Positions 26,827-36,371 of a DNA stretch of 64,000 nt are shown piece by piece. The notes under the pieces are model-generated. The model saw only the letters and a program-made list of their open reading frames with translations, did not search any database and was not told the DNA's origin. Within the stretch, counting starts at the first letter, position 1. Each line of letters begins with the position of its first letter. Origin of the DNA: UBA2588 sp002339805. GTDB lineage: Bacteria; Chloroflexota; Dehalococcoidia; Lucifugimonadales; UBA3495. The DNA lies in NCBI GenBank assembly GCA_045562555.1, contig JBJKVO010000015.1:617390-681389 (forward strand). Direction: 5' to 3'. Made by a program: the position numbers and the translations under genes.

Positions 26827-28068
26827 TTATTTGTGAGTTTGTACTGGTCGTCTAGTCAATGGAGATAGTACAAATAGTAGTGCGAGTAATGTGATCCCTA
26901 ATGTGCCGTTGATACCGACCGCGTTTGTAGCTCCAAAATGATTGCTCCAAAATCCAACTATGAGTCCTCCCATAGAGCAAGTACCTATACATTGTCCTAA
27001 AGTCCCTAGTACAGAACCACGATGCTTTAAATCTGCTTCGATCACTATAATTGAGGTTTGCATCGAACTGAACAGTGAATTCCCTAGGCCTCCTAAAAAT
27101 AAACACAAATAAGACAGTGCATATAAGTCTGACAAAGAAAATAGCAAAGCCGCTAGTAATTGAATAAAAATTCCGGTGATGAATAGTCTCCCTTGATATT
27201 GGATATTTCCAATTGTGGTGAGTACCAGAGCTCCAATCAGTGTACCTAACCCTAATGCTGAGATGAGCAATCCGGTAAAGAAAGGTCCGGCATTGAGGTG
27301 TTCTTCTGCTATTACCGGATAAATACCTTCCGAACTAAATGCTAGTCCATTATATATTATACTTCCAATAAACACTCCTAAGATCATCCGGTTACCAAAG
27401 CCTGCTTTGAATCCAATAATAACGGATTCTTTTATGTCTTTAACTTTTATTCGAGTGACAGTATATTCAAATTTGAATAATGATATAAACGCTAAAGAAG
27501 TTGCATAAAAAATTAGGACTAAAATGATCGCTCCTGTGTACCCAAGCGTTGCAATTAAAGTTCCAGCAAACAATGGCCCAGCAATTTTCCCAAACGTATT
27601 AGTAATGATCTCCAGTGACATTGCTGTTGACATGTTTTCTGATTTAGCAACGTCGTGTATTGAAGTCCGCCTTGCTGCAAAGTCCATCGTATAGCATAGA
27701 CCTAGTCCAAACGATAATATTTGCAGATGCCATATTTCAATGCTTTTTGAGAACAACAATATTAATATCACTATTGTTATTAATACACTTGCAGCTCGGG
27801 TGATCATCATCAAGTATTTTCTATTTAAATGATCGGATAAAAATCCTGAAATAGGTGCCATTAGCATCATTGGTACCCATCGTAGTACGAATATACTGGC
27901 TACGTTGAATGTTGATCCTGATATATCAAATACCAATAGAGCTAGTATTAGAGCATCACCCCAGCGACAAATATTATCAAAGCAGCCGGATAACCACAGA
28001 AATCTGAAATTTGGCATGCTTAGTAATGTGCGTATTGGGCTGTCGTTTGTGTTTGTTTGTGAACTCAT
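26827..28068 (-). CDS. MFS transporter
   Basis: A 413-aa major facilitator with about 12 helices. The loop 2-3 motif is SGFLSDHLNRKYLM. The N-terminus PNFRFLWLSGCFDNICRWGD matches the MFS_3/enterobactin-exporter-like group. Substrate unknown, probably efflux. No strong ribosome binding site. Upstream of nudC on the same strand. Confidence 0.85.
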   Translation of the reverse strand: MSSQTNTNDSPIRTLLSMPNFRFLWLSGCFDNICRWGDALILALLVFDISGSTFNVASIFVLRWVPMMLMAPISGFLSDHLNRKYLMMITRAASVLITIVILILLFSKSIEIWHLQILSFGLGLCYTMDFAARRTSIHDVAKSENMSTAMSLEIITNTFGKIAGPLFAGTLIATLGYTGAIILVLIFYATSLAFISLFKFEYTVTRIKVKDIKESVIIGFKAGFGNRMILGVFIGSIIYNGLAFSSEGIYPVIAEEHLNAGPFFTGLLISALGLGTLIGALVLTTIGNIQYQGRLFITGIFIQLLAALLFSLSDLYALSYLCLFLGGLGNSLFSSMQTSIIVIEADLKHRGSVLGTLGQCIGTCSMGGLIVGFWSNHFGATNAVGINGTLGITLLALLFVLSPLTRRPVQTHK

Positions 28069-28181
28069 ATCGTATACAGGTGGATTATCTTATCATAATA
28101 AGTAGATTTCTATGGTGGGACTCAAACTTATTAGTAGTGTAATATTATTTAACGATTTTAATTTTGGAGTATATTCAGTTA

Positions 28182-28490
28182 ATGTTAGAACACAAAGGCT
28201 TTCGCTGGGGTTATGTATTTTTGACTGCTGCTACTCATATATCACCGGACGATGTCCATAATTTAATGAAGCAGGCTGTTGAAATGTTCCTGAGTGAAGA
28301 GTATTCGAGGGATGTTCAAGGTGATTCTTTTGAAGGTCAACTGTATACTCAAAAAAAATACGAGTTGCTAGGTGAGATCGGAGGCCAGCGTTTTGATGCG
28401 GACTTAGAAACTGAGTCAGGAAGGGACAGAACTTCATTTTTAGTGAGTGAGCAAACTCAAGGAATAGGTTCTTCTATTTCCATGAATTAA
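28182..28490 (+). CDS. Hypothetical protein, 102 aa
   Basis: I do not recognise this small protein. It begins MLEHKGFRWGYVFLTAATHI and carries an acidic C-terminal half with FDADLETESGRDRTSF. There are no membrane helices or cysteines. I chose the ATG at 28182 with GGAG 12 bases upstream; an in-frame TTG at 28164 would add six residues but lacks a site. It sits alone between divergent MFS and convergent SDR genes. Confidence 0.6.
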   Translation: MLEHKGFRWGYVFLTAATHISPDDVHNLMKQAVEMFLSEEYSRDVQGDSFEGQLYTQKKYELLGEIGGQRFDADLETESGRDRTSFLVSEQTQGIGSSISMN

Positions 28491-28493
28491 TAA

Positions 28494-29291
28494 TTAATTC
28501 ATAAAATATCCACCACTAACATTAATCGATTGCCCAGTGATATTTATAGAATAATCCGACGCTAAGAAACATGCCAAATTACCTATGTCTTCTGGTATTT
28601 GAGGTCTATTTAAAGGGATTTTTTCTTCTACATAATTCAAAAATAGTTGCTTTGGATCTAGTTCTTCCAAATTAGGTGACATAGACCTCCGGTTTCCAAT
28701 ACGCTCCCAAATCGGAGTCCATAGCAAACCAGGACATATTGCATTGACGTTAATATTGTGTTTTGCGAGTTGCATTGCATGTGATTGTGTTAAGTTAATA
28801 ACACTGGCTTTGGAAACATTGTATGGAGGATTCCGTTCACTGCCTTGTCTTCCTGCTATTGATGCAATATTTATTATCTTACCGTATCTATTATTAATCA
28901 TTGAGACTTGAACAGCCTCTGTCATTTTTACTATTCCTTTAACGTTGACTTCGAATATTAGATCCCAGTCGTTTTCATTTGGAACTTCCCTACTCTCCCA
29001 TCCAGGAGAACCGACTGTTCCTGCATTGTTTATCAGTATATCTATGTGTTTGAATTCTTTTAAAACATAAGTCACACACTGGTTTACCGATTCGATATCT
29101 GTAACATCTAAAGTAATCGGACTAGACTTTAATCCAAGAGATGTTAATTTTGTAGATACGTTTTCTGCATTGCTGAGATTAATATCCGCAATTATTGCAT
29201 GGGCTCCATTTTTTGATAAAGTGGTTGCAATGCCTTCTCCTATACCGCTAGCAGCTCCTGTAATAAGAGCAACCTTGTTTGTAACGTCCAT
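28494..29291 (-). CDS. Short-chain dehydrogenase/reductase (classical SDR)
   Basis: A 265-aa Rossmann oxidoreductase. The cofactor loop is TGAASGIGEG (residues 12-21), ADINLS suggests NAD(H) preference by the acidic residue after strand 2, NNAG lies near 90, and the catalytic set is S of NIASIAG with YNVSK. C-terminal ITGQSINVSGGYFM is typical. AAGGGGG precedes the ATG. Substrate unknown. Confidence 0.9.
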   Translation of the reverse strand: MDVTNKVALITGAASGIGEGIATTLSKNGAHAIIADINLSNAENVSTKLTSLGLKSSPITLDVTDIESVNQCVTYVLKEFKHIDILINNAGTVGSPGWESREVPNENDWDLIFEVNVKGIVKMTEAVQVSMINNRYGKIINIASIAGRQGSERNPPYNVSKASVINLTQSHAMQLAKHNINVNAICPGLLWTPIWERIGNRRSMSPNLEELDPKQLFLNYVEEKIPLNRPQIPEDIGNLACFLASDYSINITGQSINVSGGYFMN

Positions 29292-29440
29292 CGTGTACCC
29301 CCTTTAGCCAATCTGGAATGATTATAAATGAATTGTATTTCCGTGGAAAATATATCCAAATACTAATTTATGGATACTAATTAACATGTATGTTATATTT
29401 TTGGCACCCGGTCTATTTTACATAAAGTATGGAGAATATA

Positions 29441-29764
29441 ATGTATTTAATCAGAAGAATTTATAAAACCAAGCCTGGACAAGCTAGGAAAGTCGCATCT
29501 TTGGTACATAAACAGGCAACTATCTATAGAGATGCTGGACATCGGCCAGAGTTTCGTATTTCCTTCAATGGATATACCTTGCCCGGTGAAAATGATACAG
29601 TTTTTTTAGAATGGGTAGCCGATAAAATTGAATCACCCATGAGAGATGGAAATAACATTCCACCAGAAGCTATGACTGTAGGTGCTCAAGTAAGAGAATT
29701 GATAGAATCCCAGCGAATTGAATTTATGGAATACTTGAGTGATGACAAAATACTTAAAGACTAA
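29441..29764 (+). CDS. Small dimeric alpha/beta-barrel-like protein
   Basis: A 107-aa protein beginning MYLIRRIYKTKPGQARKVAS, the pattern of NIPSNAP/ABM-like ferredoxin-fold proteins. I set the start at the ATG at 29441, six bases after GGAG, rather than the earlier in-frame ATG at 29429. It lies 35 bp upstream of an SDR gene on the same strand, suggesting one transcript. Function unknown. Confidence 0.65.
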   Translation: MYLIRRIYKTKPGQARKVASLVHKQATIYRDAGHRPEFRISFNGYTLPGENDTVFLEWVADKIESPMRDGNNIPPEAMTVGAQVRELIESQRIEFMEYLSDDKILKD

Positions 29765-29799
29765 TTAATATTAAGGAGTAATGTAGAGGAGGTATCCAC

Positions 29800-30618
29800 A
29801 TGGATTTCGGATTGAAAGGCAAGAGAGCATTTGTTGCTGGAGGTGGTAGAGGCATAGGTAAGGCTATTGCGATTGAATTGGCAAAAGAAGGAGTAGATTT
29901 AGTGATAGCGTCCAGAAGTATAGATCAGTTAGAACAGACTGCTAATGAAATCAACGCCATCTCAGAAGTGAAAGTATTTCCACTTTCGGTAGACGTTACA
30001 ATTACGGAGCAGGTTAATGATGCATTTAGGAAGACAGAAGAATTGCTAGGTGGACTAGATATATTAGTGAATAGTGCTTCTCTGCCGGGTGGATCTCCTT
30101 CAGCTGTGGGATATATTGAAGCAGTAGATGAACAGGAATTGATGAACGATTTTGATGTCAAATTTGTAGGGGCACTTAGATGCAGCAGAGCTGCTATACC
30201 TTTGCTCAAGAAACAAGAATGGGGAAGGATAATTAATATCAGTGGAGCTAATGCTAGAAATGCAGGTAATTTAAGTGGTGGTGCTAGGAACGTTTCGCTA
30301 GTCCATATGACTAAAACACTGTCGACTCAGCTTGGTAGATATGGTATTACTGTGAATTGTATTCATCCTGGTACCACTAGAACTGAGCGTACAGATGATT
30401 TGTATAGTGCAAGAGGAGAAGAACATGGACTTACTTCGGCTGAAATGGAAGCCAAAGAATTTGAATTCGGTTCGCGATCAGGGAATGCTATATGCAGAAT
30501 GGTAGATGCTTCTGAAATTGCATATTTAACAGCATTTCTGGCTTCAAATAAGTCTTGGTCAGTTACTGGAGAAGTGATCACTGCAACAGGAGGATCGGGG
30601 AACGCTGTATATTATTAG
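29800..30618 (+). CDS. Short-chain dehydrogenase/reductase
   Basis: A 272-aa SDR. Cofactor loop AGGGRGIGKA, VNSAS where many have NNAG, and S-x-N catalytic region ISGANARNAG followed by G-A-R-N-V in place of the usual Tyr-x-x-x-Lys. The canonical YxxxK tyrosine is not obvious (the region reads GGARNVSLVHMTK), which is odd and may indicate a non-classical reaction. GAGG precedes the ATG. It follows the small barrel protein and overlaps the convergent DUF368 gene by 4 bp. Confidence 0.82.
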   Translation: MDFGLKGKRAFVAGGGRGIGKAIAIELAKEGVDLVIASRSIDQLEQTANEINAISEVKVFPLSVDVTITEQVNDAFRKTEELLGGLDILVNSASLPGGSPSAVGYIEAVDEQELMNDFDVKFVGALRCSRAAIPLLKKQEWGRIINISGANARNAGNLSGGARNVSLVHMTKTLSTQLGRYGITVNCIHPGTTRTERTDDLYSARGEEHGLTSAEMEAKEFEFGSRSGNAICRMVDASEIAYLTAFLASNKSWSVTGEVITATGGSGNAVYY

Positions 30619-31493
30619 GGTGTGTACATTGTGTGATTCCGAGTTGCTAAAAGCATAGGAATAATGAATCCAAGAAAAATGAAAGCTATTCCTAAAATGA
30701 CGTCAGTTGTCATATGAATCTCAGTGGATAAATATAGCTGATTGGAAGTATTCCAGGGCCATAAGGAAGGAGTACTTCCCAGCATCAATCCGATCATAAG
30801 TCCCGAAAAACTGTTTGGGCTTTTTCGATACATAGAAGAGATTCCCCGAGACATAGTTGTGATACTTAATATAGCTCCTATAATCAGGCAAAATATTAAA
30901 AGTATATCCATATTAGTTATGGCGGCAATGATTTCGGTGTATATTCCCATTGTCACTAATATCAAACTGCCTGAAATGCCAGGCAGTATCATAAAACAAC
31001 CAGCTATGATTCCTGCAATAACAAATGTTAAGTAAGATACTGTGAAATTTGGCGGCATCACGAATTGGATTATCATTACTCCTAGCGCACCCAACATCGC
31101 AGTGATTATTGTCGCAAAATTAGGGCGCTGAATATGTTTAGCAAGTAAAAATGAAGTACCGCATATTAATCCTAGAAGACTAGCATAAAGTGGTGTGGAA
31201 TATGTGGATAGTAATACTGATACCAAATGAGACATTATAAATATGCCTATTGGAATACCAATAAGAATTGGTATTAATATTTTTCCATTAATATGTTTAA
31301 TAGCAATTCTGAATTTCAGCTTTACTATTAACATGAGAAATTTATGATCAATAGATCTTATAGACTTAATCAAATCTGTGTAAACACCGGTCATTAATGC
31401 GACTGAACTGCCTGATATACCAGGGATAATATCAGCAAACCCAATGAGGATGCCTTTGGTAAATAGTACTAAGTACGTCCTTGAAAATATCAC
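30615..31493 (-). CDS. DUF368 family membrane protein (undecaprenyl-phosphate translocase-like)
   Basis: A 292-aa protein with about eight helices. The signature GFADIIPGISGSSVALMTGV at residues 18-37 and a second inverted copy, MILPGISGSLILVTMGIY, near 167-184 are the DUF368 repeat. Proteins of this family (PopT) have been reported to recycle undecaprenyl phosphate across the inner membrane. GTG start with AAGGG eight bases before. Last gene of a six-gene minus-strand operon that begins with trhO. Confidence 0.87.
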   Translation of the reverse strand: MIFSRTYLVLFTKGILIGFADIIPGISGSSVALMTGVYTDLIKSIRSIDHKFLMLIVKLKFRIAIKHINGKILIPILIGIPIGIFIMSHLVSVLLSTYSTPLYASLLGLICGTSFLLAKHIQRPNFATIITAMLGALGVMIIQFVMPPNFTVSYLTFVIAGIIAGCFMILPGISGSLILVTMGIYTEIIAAITNMDILLIFCLIIGAILSITTMSRGISSMYRKSPNSFSGLMIGLMLGSTPSLWPWNTSNQLYLSTEIHMTTDVILGIAFIFLGFIIPMLLATRNHTMYTP

Positions 31494-31517
31494 TAATCTA
31501 ACCCTTGATACGTTTGT

Positions 31518-31718
31518 TTATATTTCATTGATAAAATAATCTAATTTATATACTTCATCGAATTCCGGTATTTCTGGAGACTCTGGAGATTGTTTTCTAA
31601 AGTCTTCCCATTTGAATAGAGATTTTTTCCTTCCCTTGCAATCGTCATATATACATGAATCAGGGTCCTCCTGAGGGAATGCTCTTTCGCAGCTTGAACA
31701 CCAATAATAGGTTGTCAT
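31518..31718 (-). CDS. Small zinc-knuckle protein, 66 aa
   Basis: A short protein beginning MTTYYWCSSCERAF and continuing to CIYDDCKGRKKS: four cysteines in a CxxC ... CxxxxC arrangement that should bind zinc. GGGAGG seven bases upstream of the ATG at 31718 decides this start over a longer upstream reading into the previous gene. The same pattern (CxxC..AF ... CxYxDC) appears in the 161-aa protein of the same operon at 32591-33076. Function unknown. Confidence 0.7.
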   Translation of the reverse strand: MTTYYWCSSCERAFPQEDPDSCIYDDCKGRKKSLFKWEDFRKQSPESPEIPEFDEVYKLDYFINEI

Positions 31719-31734
31719 GAATAATCCTCCCTGT

Positions 31735-32130
31735 TTAAATTGGAGCGAAGCTAGATCTAGCTTGAACTCCCCACTTACCATCGCGCTGATTCACAATCCA
31801 TAAAGATTGCTGTGATGTTATCAGTTCATTATGCTCCGTATATCGTGACCATTGTATAAATATGTGCGCCTTGGTTTCACTGGCATGTATTGGTTTAGTC
31901 CAGTCAAGGATTGTATGATGCCACTGTTCTCCTGCTCTTGCACGAAAATCAGACAAATATTCGTTTTCAAGCTCTTGGCGTGAATTGTAGATCAATATGT
32001 CTGCTTCAGAAATTCTAATGTGAGGAATATGAAATAGATCTAATAACCCTTGTTCATTCCCTTCATTCAACATTTTTATGTTTTTAGTTATGATTTCTAT
32101 CGCAATTTGGGCAGTCGTGTCATTTATCAT
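31735..32130 (-). CDS. NTF2-like (SnoaL-type) protein, copy 2
   Basis: A 131-aa protein predicted to form the cone-shaped NTF2/SnoaL fold. About 60 percent of residues match the adjacent upstream gene, including ENEYLSDFRARAG vs ENNYWSDFYRRAG and the shared PIHASETKAHIF block, and both are 131 aa, so they are a tandem duplication. AAGGA lies six bases before the ATG. Function unknown; such folds serve as small enzymes or binding proteins. Confidence 0.75.
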   Translation of the reverse strand: MINDTTAQIAIEIITKNIKMLNEGNEQGLLDLFHIPHIRISEADILIYNSRQELENEYLSDFRARAGEQWHHTILDWTKPIHASETKAHIFIQWSRYTEHNELITSQQSLWIVNQRDGKWGVQARSSFAPI

Positions 32131-32145
32131 ATATATCCTTAATGG

Positions 32146-32541
32146 TTAATTTGTATTGAAGCTAGAACGTCCTTGAGCAGCCCATATCCCATTTCGTTGG
32201 TTTATTATCCAAAGTGCTCGTTCACAGGTAAGCAATTGGTCATCTGCGCTATATCTTGAGAACTGCATAAATATGTGTGCCTTGGTTTCACTAGCATGTA
32301 TTGGTTGAGTCCAATCAATCACAGTGTGATGCCACTGATCCCCTGCGCGTCTATAGAAATCGCTCCAATAGTTATTTTCAAGTTCTTTTACAGTCCTGTA
32401 AATTAACGTCTCGGATTCGGAAATGATTACATGAGGAGCGTGGAAGGTGGAAAGTAATTCTTGTGTATTTCGTTGGTTAAGCATATGAATACTTTTAGTG
32501 ATTACTTCGATTCCAATTCGTGCGGTTTTTTCATTAATCAT
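32146..32541 (-). CDS. NTF2-like (SnoaL-type) protein, copy 1
   Basis: A 131-aa paralog of the next gene. It has AGDQWHHTVIDWTQPIHASE with a conserved WHH and D-W pair that line the pocket in NTF2-like folds. AAGGA precedes the ATG. It lies 49 bp after the 161-aa zinc-knuckle gene and 15 bp before its twin. Both copies keep the pocket residues, which argues against one being dead. Function unknown. Confidence 0.75.
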   Translation of the reverse strand: MINEKTARIGIEVITKSIHMLNQRNTQELLSTFHAPHVIISESETLIYRTVKELENNYWSDFYRRAGDQWHHTVIDWTQPIHASETKAHIFMQFSRYSADDQLLTCERALWIINQRNGIWAAQGRSSFNTN

Positions 32542-32590
32542 GTGTTGTCCTTCTGGAACAGAATAGCATTTGGGTTTCTGAAAAACTACT

Positions 32591-33076
32591 TCATGATCCT
32601 TTTAACATGTGTCGGATTTCTTGTCTAATTTGAAGAGCGGATTTTACTTGAAATTGGTCGTCGTAAAAATTCCCTCCTTTCACAATAAACATACGGAAGA
32701 ACTTGCCGAAAGAAAGAGATGATCCTTCTTCAAAGCTGTCTTCGTCATACATAGTGTCCTTGTCCTCTACAGATTGGGGATCATAAATATGATCTTTACT
32801 AGGCACATCCGGCCATTCGGATACATCACATATTGTGGAACTTGTAATGTAGTTTCTATATGCAATCCAATAGCACCAAGATGCTAATGAATCTGTACAA
32901 TCATTGTATGGGCACTCTGTTCGATTGGGTTTAGTAGGAGATTGCACTTGGTCTTCTATGTGGGACTTATATCGGAACAGGTCATACTTTGTTTCTTGGA
33001 GTTCATTAATGTCTGATATGGGTAATACAATTTTAAATGCTCTGAAGCATCCCATGCAGAAAATCCAAACTTTCAT
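32591..33076 (-). CDS. Hypothetical cysteine-rich protein, 161 aa
   Basis: The protein starts MKVWIFCMGCFRAFKIVLPI and carries CPYNDC near residue 56-61, giving the same CxxC..AF ... CxYxDC zinc-knuckle layout as the 66-aa protein downstream. The rest is acidic with a hydrophobic SFGKFFRMFIVKGG segment and an end rich in charged helix (QIRQEIRHMLKG). Its ATG overlaps the trhO stop (ATGA), so translation is coupled. Family not recognised. Confidence 0.65.
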   Translation of the reverse strand: MKVWIFCMGCFRAFKIVLPISDINELQETKYDLFRYKSHIEDQVQSPTKPNRTECPYNDCTDSLASWCYWIAYRNYITSSTICDVSEWPDVPSKDHIYDPQSVEDKDTMYDEDSFEEGSSLSFGKFFRMFIVKGGNFYDDQFQVKSALQIRQEIRHMLKGS

Positions 33077-34017
33077 TTCAATTTCCTATAGTCGTCTGTT
33101 GTGAATTCTGTGAAGGTTGTGATTTCTCCTTTAATATTACCTCGTTTAATCTGTCTAGATCTGTCACGAGAACCTCTTATTTTTCTTTCAGTTAATTTAG
33201 GGAAACACGCTTCACAGGAAACTCCTTCCTCATAATATTCAGAGTCTTTATCTCTTTCGGATATAGGCTCTCTGCACCCGTTACATAAATCATAACTTCC
33301 TGGAGCGAGGTCATGGTTTACAGATACTCTATTATCAAATACGAAGCACTCCCCTTTCCAACTACTTGATGAAGGATGTATTGATTCTAAATAATTTAAG
33401 ATTCCCCCGTTTAGTTGATATACTTCTTGATGGCCTAGAGAATTTAAATACATAGATGCTTTTTCGCACCGAATCCCTCCGGTGCAGTACATTGCTATTT
33501 TTTTGCCTGTGTATTCGGAGATTGTCGAATCAATAAATTCTTTAAATTCTGTGAAAGAGTCTGTGTGAGGGTCGATTGAGTTTTGGAATGAGCCAATTCT
33601 GGTTTCATATTGATTCCGGACATCTAATATGACTACGTTGTCCGACTTTATTAGATCGTCCCAGTCATTGGGTGCAAGAGAATTTCCGCCAACAACCATT
33701 GGATTAATCGATTTGCCATAGAAGGTTATAATCTCTTTTTTAACCTTAACTTTCAGACGATAAAAAGGCATAATTTTAGAATGAGATATTTTGACGTTAT
33801 TATTTAAAAAACCATGTTTGGATATGAATTCAAGGAAAAGATCTATATCTTTAATTAATCCACATAACGTTCCATTAATACCCTCTGGTGCAAGGATCAC
33901 TGTTCCTCTAATCAGTGAATTTGCACAGAATGATTTGATTAATCCTCGTAAAATGCGAGGAGATTCAATATTTTTGAATTCATAGAATGCTGCTATTTTG
34001 AATTTGTTTTCGTTCAT
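33073..34017 (-). CDS. trhO: tRNA uridine(34) hydroxylase, rhodanese-related TrhO/YceA
   Basis: A 314-aa protein that forms 5-hydroxyuridine at tRNA position 34. The N-terminal acylphosphatase-like domain includes LAPEGINGTLCG; the rhodanese domain (about 125-225) carries the active loop YCTGGIRCEKAS. A C-terminal cysteine-rich tail (LCNGCREPI ... CEACFPKL) is typical of the family. It is the first gene of a six-gene minus-strand operon. Confidence 0.94.
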   Translation of the reverse strand: MNENKFKIAAFYEFKNIESPRILRGLIKSFCANSLIRGTVILAPEGINGTLCGLIKDIDLFLEFISKHGFLNNNVKISHSKIMPFYRLKVKVKKEIITFYGKSINPMVVGGNSLAPNDWDDLIKSDNVVILDVRNQYETRIGSFQNSIDPHTDSFTEFKEFIDSTISEYTGKKIAMYCTGGIRCEKASMYLNSLGHQEVYQLNGGILNYLESIHPSSSSWKGECFVFDNRVSVNHDLAPGSYDLCNGCREPISERDKDSEYYEEGVSCEACFPKLTERKIRGSRDRSRQIKRGNIKGEITTFTEFTTDDYRKLK

Positions 34018-34212
34018 ATGGGGCTACACAGTATTAGTATTATTATTATTTGATTGGAATTATACAAAGTCATGCCATTATTTTGTAGTCTCCAATAAGC
34101 TTTATAGAGGAAGATAGTAGCGATTGATTTTTAGAATTTGTAGATTACAATTGTCCCAGACTATAGGTTCCGTATTGGAACCCTTGAATTTCTACTAAAT
34201 ATTGAGGGATCT

Positions 34213-36354
34213 ATGAATTATTGGACAGATGACCAACTTGAATCCATTCACCTGATGCTAAACCCTAAATCTATGGCCATAGTAGGTGCTACACCCAGAA
34301 TGCAATACGGAGGGCGATTTCTTAACGCTGCTTTGCGAGGGAAGGACAAAGTAAATATATATCCCGTCAACCCTAAATATGATGAAATACAAGGTTTGAA
34401 ATCATATCCCAGTGTAACAGATTTGCCAGAGACACCAGATGTAGTGGGTATAGTAATACCCTATAACAATGTATTAAATGTTCTTAAAGAAAGTCATGCT
34501 AAAGGTACCAGAGCTGCTGTTGTTATTTCTGCCGGATTCTCTGAAAGAGGAGAGGAAGATAGGGCTGATTTACAGTCTGAATTAACCGAATTTTGCAGAG
34601 AATCTGGGTTACGTATGTCTGGCCCCAATTGTCTTGGCCTAGCTAATATCAAGGATGGTATTTGGGCTAGTTCATCATCTAGGGGGGTAGCTGGATTAAG
34701 CGGAAATATAGGTTTAATTTGCCAAAGTGGAGCTTCTGCCTTCGGACCATTCCTAGTCAGAGCGGTGGACGAAAAAATCGGGTTTAGTTATATCATTTCC
34801 ACAGGGAATGAAGCAGACCTTGATTTCTGCGATTTTGCTAGATATCTAATTGATGATGATAGTACAGATGTTATTGCAGGATTTGTAGAAGGCTTTAAAG
34901 ATGGCAAGAAATTTTTGGAAGTAGCAAAATTGGCGTTAAAAAAACGCAAGCCGATTATACTCATAAAAATAGGCAAATCTCAATTTGGAACGAAGGCAGC
35001 TAAATCGCATACAGCTGCATTGACAGGTGAGGACGAAAACTATGAGGCTGCATTTTCTCAATATGGGGTCATACGAGTACAGGATTATGATGACTTATTG
35101 CAGATTTCTAATTTGTTTGCGCAAACAGGGAAACTAAACAGTGAAGGAATATCAGTGGTTTCCCATTCTGGAGGCATAAGTTCATTAACTGCTGATATGT
35201 TAGGTCAGGCAGGATTGGATTTACCCGAATTGGAGCCAGAATCCAGAGATGGTATTAATGAAATATTGCAAGGGAGGGGTTGGGCATCAAACCCTTCTGA
35301 TGTGACAGGGTTTGCAAACAGTGAATCTTTCCCGAGCATAATGGATAATATGATATCTGGTGATAATATGGGTTGTTTGGTAGTAGCAAGCGCTGGAGGC
35401 GAACAACAAATCAATCAAGTGATAGAAGCTCGTAATAGGTATAAGTCTGGTCCTTCACAGAGTCAGAAGCAACTTGTTTATTTGTGGACTGGAAGTAGGA
35501 TTGAAGAATCCACTCTACAGAATCTTCAGGAAGCTAAGATACCTCTATTTTATACCCCAGATAAATTGGGCTATGCTTTAAAGCATTTAATAGACTACCA
35601 CAAGAGAGCAGATTATATGGAACGTACTAGTGGTGACAGGGTATACAAACTGGATGAGTCGCGTTCTAAATCTATAGAGCATTTGAAATCTTTGTCAGGT
35701 ACCCAACTTTCGGAAAATGATTCAAAGTCCCTAATAGAAGACTGGGGTGCAATAACTCCGAAACGAATCTTAATTCAAACAACCGAGGAAGCAGTCAATG
35801 CAGCAAATGATATTGGATTTCCTGTGGTAATGAAAATTGATTCAAGTGAGATATTGCACAAGACTGAAGCTGGGGTTGTACGAGTTAATGTGAAGAGTGA
35901 AGATGAAGTGAGAACGGTATTCAAAGATATTATGGATTCTGCCAGTGATATAACAGACACCTTGAACATAAATGGAGTGTTAATAGAAGAAATGATCACC
36001 GGGGGTGTAGAGGTGATGGCAGGATTGACGATTGATGAGCAATTGGGTCCTGTAATCCTGTTTGGTTCCGGTGGTACCAGCGTTGAGGTATATAAAGACG
36101 TTACTAGACGGATTTGTCCAATATCAATACAAGATGCCAAGGAAATGATTGATGAAGTGAATGCGTCAATATTGCTCAAAGGGTTCAGAGGATCTAGGGA
36201 AAAAGATATAGATGCTTTGGCTGATTTGTTGGTTAACCTGTCACAATTAGGAGCGTCTTTGAGTGATACTGTTAAAGAATTGGACTTGAATCCAATTATG
36301 GTTCTCGATAAAGGTAAAGGTGTCAGAACAGTGGACGCTTTAGTGATTTTGTAA
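34213..36354 (+). CDS. NDP-forming acyl-CoA synthetase (fused alpha/beta)
   Basis: A 713-aa fusion: CoA-binding domain (about 12-140, with AIVGATPRMQYGGRF), succinyl-CoA-ligase-like domains (about 150-470, with the phospho-transfer region KSHTAALTGED), and an ATP-grasp domain (about 490-713, with FPVVMKIDSSEILHKTEAG). It would make ATP or GTP from an acyl-CoA, or the reverse. It stands alone with a 195-bp divergent upstream region shared with trhO. Acyl substrate unknown. Confidence 0.9.
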   Translation: MNYWTDDQLESIHLMLNPKSMAIVGATPRMQYGGRFLNAALRGKDKVNIYPVNPKYDEIQGLKSYPSVTDLPETPDVVGIVIPYNNVLNVLKESHAKGTRAAVVISAGFSERGEEDRADLQSELTEFCRESGLRMSGPNCLGLANIKDGIWASSSSRGVAGLSGNIGLICQSGASAFGPFLVRAVDEKIGFSYIISTGNEADLDFCDFARYLIDDDSTDVIAGFVEGFKDGKKFLEVAKLALKKRKPIILIKIGKSQFGTKAAKSHTAALTGEDENYEAAFSQYGVIRVQDYDDLLQISNLFAQTGKLNSEGISVVSHSGGISSLTADMLGQAGLDLPELEPESRDGINEILQGRGWASNPSDVTGFANSESFPSIMDNMISGDNMGCLVVASAGGEQQINQVIEARNRYKSGPSQSQKQLVYLWTGSRIEESTLQNLQEAKIPLFYTPDKLGYALKHLIDYHKRADYMERTSGDRVYKLDESRSKSIEHLKSLSGTQLSENDSKSLIEDWGAITPKRILIQTTEEAVNAANDIGFPVVMKIDSSEILHKTEAGVVRVNVKSEDEVRTVFKDIMDSASDITDTLNINGVLIEEMITGGVEVMAGLTIDEQLGPVILFGSGGTSVEVYKDVTRRICPISIQDAKEMIDEVNASILLKGFRGSREKDIDALADLLVNLSQLGASLSDTVKELDLNPIMVLDKGKGVRTVDALVIL

Positions 36355-36371
36355 TTGATCAGTAAAGGATA

